This document shows positions 62,199 through 64,000 of a stretch of DNA of 64,000 nucleotides, piece after piece. The notes under the pieces are model-generated. The model ran no database searches, had not been told where the DNA came from, and saw only the letters and a program-made list of their open reading frames with translations. Each line of letters begins with the position of its first letter. The stretch's first letter is position 1. The stretch lies in assembly GCA_947491755.1 (NCBI GenBank), contig CANLKV010000002.1:434001-498000 (forward strand), read 5' to 3'. The position numbers and the translations under genes were made by a program. Source of the DNA: an uncultured Nonlabens sp. (lineage in GTDB: Bacteria > Bacteroidota > Bacteroidia > Flavobacteriales > Flavobacteriaceae).

Positions 62199-63560
62199 TT
62201 GTACGCAATTGTAGATGTTGAAACTACCGGAGGTAGGTTTAATGAAGAAGGAATTACAGAAGTTGCAATCTATAAATTTGATGGACATGAGATCATCGAT
62301 CAATTTGCTAGCCTCATTAATCCAGAGCAGCCCATACAACCATTTGTAGTAAAGCTTACTGGCATTAATAATCAAATGTTGAGCAAAGCACCCAAATTTT
62401 ATGAGGTTGCTAAACGTATTATTGAAATCCTAGACGGCACCGTTCTGGTAGCGCATAACGCAAACTTTGATTTCCGTATGTTGCGCCTAGAATTTGAGCG
62501 TCTGGGTTATGATTTTGACATGCAAACGTTGTGTACGGTAGAACTGGCACAACAACTACTGCCAGAACAAGAGACTTTCAGCCTAGGTAAATTAGTACGC
62601 AACCTGGGAATACCTATAACTGACAGACATCGTGCAACAGGAGACGCCCTGGCGACAGTTCAATTGTTCAAGCTTTTACTTAACAAGGATACTGGCAAAG
62701 AAATTTTAAAAAAGAGTTTAAAATCATTCCCTAAGCCTAAAGTACCTACAAATCTTAAGACACTACTAGAAAAATTACCGGCGTCTACAGGTCTATATTA
62801 TTTATATAATACAGATAACGAATTGATTTATATAGGACGCAGTCGCAACATGCGTAAAAGCCTCACCAGTCATTTTACCAGCGAGCGAAAAAAATCGAAA
62901 GAGTTAGCACTGCAAACACAGGATTTGAGGTTTGAAAAAACAGGAAATGATTTGATCGCCTTGCTCAAGGAGCATCTAGAAATTAAAAAAAGTAAGCCCT
63001 TATTAAACAAAAAACCTAGACGCATCCTGCCCAGTTATGGAATATATACTGCGGTAAATCAAGCGGGTTATATCACGTTTTATGTCAAATCCGCACGCAG
63101 GGATAAAAACTATTTAACCAGTTTTAGCAATTTAAAATCTGCTAGAACCTTTCTAGAAAATAAACAGCGTGAGCATCAACTATGCCCTGTATTATGCGGT
63201 ATTGAAAAGCCTGGTGACGGTAGTTGTTCTAGCTATCCAGAAGAATGCGATGGCGCGTGCCTTGATAAAGAATCTATTGAAGCTTACAATATAAAAGCAC
63301 AGGCCTTAATAGATACGGTACACTTTAATTTTACGCGCAGGTTACTTATCGATCGTGGTCGTGAAGCTACAGAACGTAGTGTTATTTTGATTGAAAATGG
63401 CACGGTAAAAGGATACGGTTTTGTAAATCTGCAAATACAGTTTACTGATCCTGCCATTTTAAAAAATATAATAACTACAATCCCAGCAGATCCTGATGCG
63501 CGGCATATTGTGCAAAGTTATTTGAGACAAAGAAAAGTCCACCGAGTCATTGATTTTTGA
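62199..63560 (+). CDS. DEDDh exonuclease fused to a GIY-YIG nuclease domain
   Basis: A 453-residue two-domain protein. N-terminal DnaQ-like exonuclease (MYAIVDVETTGGRFNEEG, AHNANFDFRMLRLE, HRATGDALATVQLF) carries the DEDDh residues; from about 195 a GIY-YIG domain follows (TGLYYLYNTDNELIYIGRSRNMRKSL), as in UvrC/Cho. Known family with this joint layout; likely DNA repair. The start is TTG at 62199, since no ATG/GTG fits and the family begins MYAI at this point. Confidence 0.88.
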   Translation: MYAIVDVETTGGRFNEEGITEVAIYKFDGHEIIDQFASLINPEQPIQPFVVKLTGINNQMLSKAPKFYEVAKRIIEILDGTVLVAHNANFDFRMLRLEFERLGYDFDMQTLCTVELAQQLLPEQETFSLGKLVRNLGIPITDRHRATGDALATVQLFKLLLNKDTGKEILKKSLKSFPKPKVPTNLKTLLEKLPASTGLYYLYNTDNELIYIGRSRNMRKSLTSHFTSERKKSKELALQTQDLRFEKTGNDLIALLKEHLEIKKSKPLLNKKPRRILPSYGIYTAVNQAGYITFYVKSARRDKNYLTSFSNLKSARTFLENKQREHQLCPVLCGIEKPGDGSCSSYPEECDGACLDKESIEAYNIKAQALIDTVHFNFTRRLLIDRGREATERSVILIENGTVKGYGFVNLQIQFTDPAILKNIITTIPADPDARHIVQSYLRQRKVHRVIDF

Positions 63561-63622
63561 GATTCAAAAAAATAAATAACAGTAGCTACTTCATTTCAAT
63601 CTACATCATAAACTAAATATTT

Positions 63623-64000
63623 ATGTCAACTTCAACAGGGGTTTTATACTTGATACCAGTAACACTAGGCGATATGGATTCACAGCAAGTAATTCCAGCC
63701 AGCGTGCCTAGAATTATTGATTTAATCGATGATTATATTGTTGAAAATGAGAAAACCGCCAGACGGTCGATTAAAAAAATGGTAGCAGATAAAGTACAGT
63801 CACAGCTGCGCTTTTCCATTATTGATAAACATACAGAGAAGCACGAGCTTCCCACTTTTCTAGAACCTTGTCTAGAAGGCAAGCATATGGGATTAATGAG
63901 TGAGGCAGGTGTTCCTGGTGTGGCAGACCCAGGCGCAGAGATTGTAGCGATTGCCCATCAAAAAGGTATAAAAGTCGTCCCACTGGTAGGCCCCAGTAGT
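63623..64000 (+). CDS. SAM-dependent methyltransferase, RsmI-like (3' end outside window)
   Basis: 126 codons, open to the end of the window. MSTSTGVLYLIPVTLGDMD and MGLMSEAGVPGVADPGAEIVAIAHQKGIKVVPLVGPSS match the tetrapyrrole-methylase fold of the RsmI (16S C1402 2'-O-methylase) family. The first 80 residues, with the long VIPASVPRIIDLIDDYIVENEKTARRSI insert, fit the Bacteroidota RsmI-like branch rather than E. coli RsmI, so the exact target is not certain. Confidence 0.85.
   Translation, partial: MSTSTGVLYLIPVTLGDMDSQQVIPASVPRIIDLIDDYIVENEKTARRSIKKMVADKVQSQLRFSIIDKHTEKHELPTFLEPCLEGKHMGLMSEAGVPGVADPGAEIVAIAHQKGIKVVPLVGPSS

Noticed and set aside
1..64000. tRNA, rRNA or mobile element
   Set aside because: I saw no T-loop/cloverleaf pattern, no rRNA segment, no transposase or integrase frame, and no flanking direct repeats.

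Overview
The window is chromosomal DNA of a member of the Bacteroidota, most likely a marine Flavobacteriaceae of the Nonlabens/Dokdonia kind (the genus is a guess). Support comes from the gliding motility genes gldF and gldG, a type IX secretion sorting domain (CHU_C type), a bacillithiol-type YtxJ protein, head-GIN and DUF4251 proteins, AT-rich DNA, and promoter-like TAnnTTTG boxes in place of the proteobacterial -10. Genes are dense and fill both strands. I see no rRNA, tRNA, insertion sequence, prophage or CRISPR array.

Layout. 1-4544: a lipid/polyketide locus with a methyltransferase (cut by the window edge), a type III polyketide synthase, an enoyl-reductase-like SDR, a FabZ-like dehydratase, a FabF-like ketosynthase and a private acyl carrier protein. 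4665-7609: nitroreductase, two RaiA/HPF-like ribosome-binding proteins, a TerC membrane protein and a cysteine-less ArsC-fold protein. 7864-18036: a T9SS-secreted Ig-like protein, a DUF4251 lipoprotein, the YbbA/YbbP ABC system with a divergent TesA-like lipoprotein, an MFS carrier and an ABC exporter. 18138-24470: proline synthesis (proC-proB-proA), purC, phoH and a SAM hydroxide adenosyltransferase. 24467-27170: a monooxygenase-fold protein and gldF-gldG. 27200-34593: PhnA-like protein, a TlpA-like envelope protein, a dicarboxylate symporter, aroC, a PadR regulator with its membrane partner, and mtaB. 34763-42632: peptide-type binding protein with a Dus enzyme, a Ycf48-like propeller, a NOL1/NOP2/Sun methyltransferase, zinc alcohol dehydrogenase, another propeller and a GNAT. 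42727-50544: purL, a small barrel protein, a J-KTSC protein, DoxX and lon. 50820-53719: an ECF sigma factor, anti-sigma-like protein and two repeat-solenoid surface proteins. 53877-64000: CDP-alcohol phosphatidyltransferase, MFS, M48 protease, YtxJ, clpB, acyl-CoA synthetase, an exonuclease/GIY-YIG fusion and the start of an RsmI-like methyltransferase.

How they work together. Most genes are housekeeping: amino-acid and purine synthesis, protein quality control (Lon, ClpB, M48), ribosome and tRNA modification (Dus, MtaB, Sun-family, RsmI-like, HPF) and gliding. The accessory highlight is the first 4.5 kb. There, ketosynthase, carrier protein, dehydratase and enoyl reductase look like a small dedicated fatty-acid-type line feeding a type III polyketide synthase whose product is then methylated. 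The second highlight is a 16-bp palindrome, CGCTTTCGCGAAAGCG, found 14 times (9 exact) across the window in intergenic DNA and inside genes. It codes for a different peptide in each frame and in one gene supplies the signal-peptidase site.
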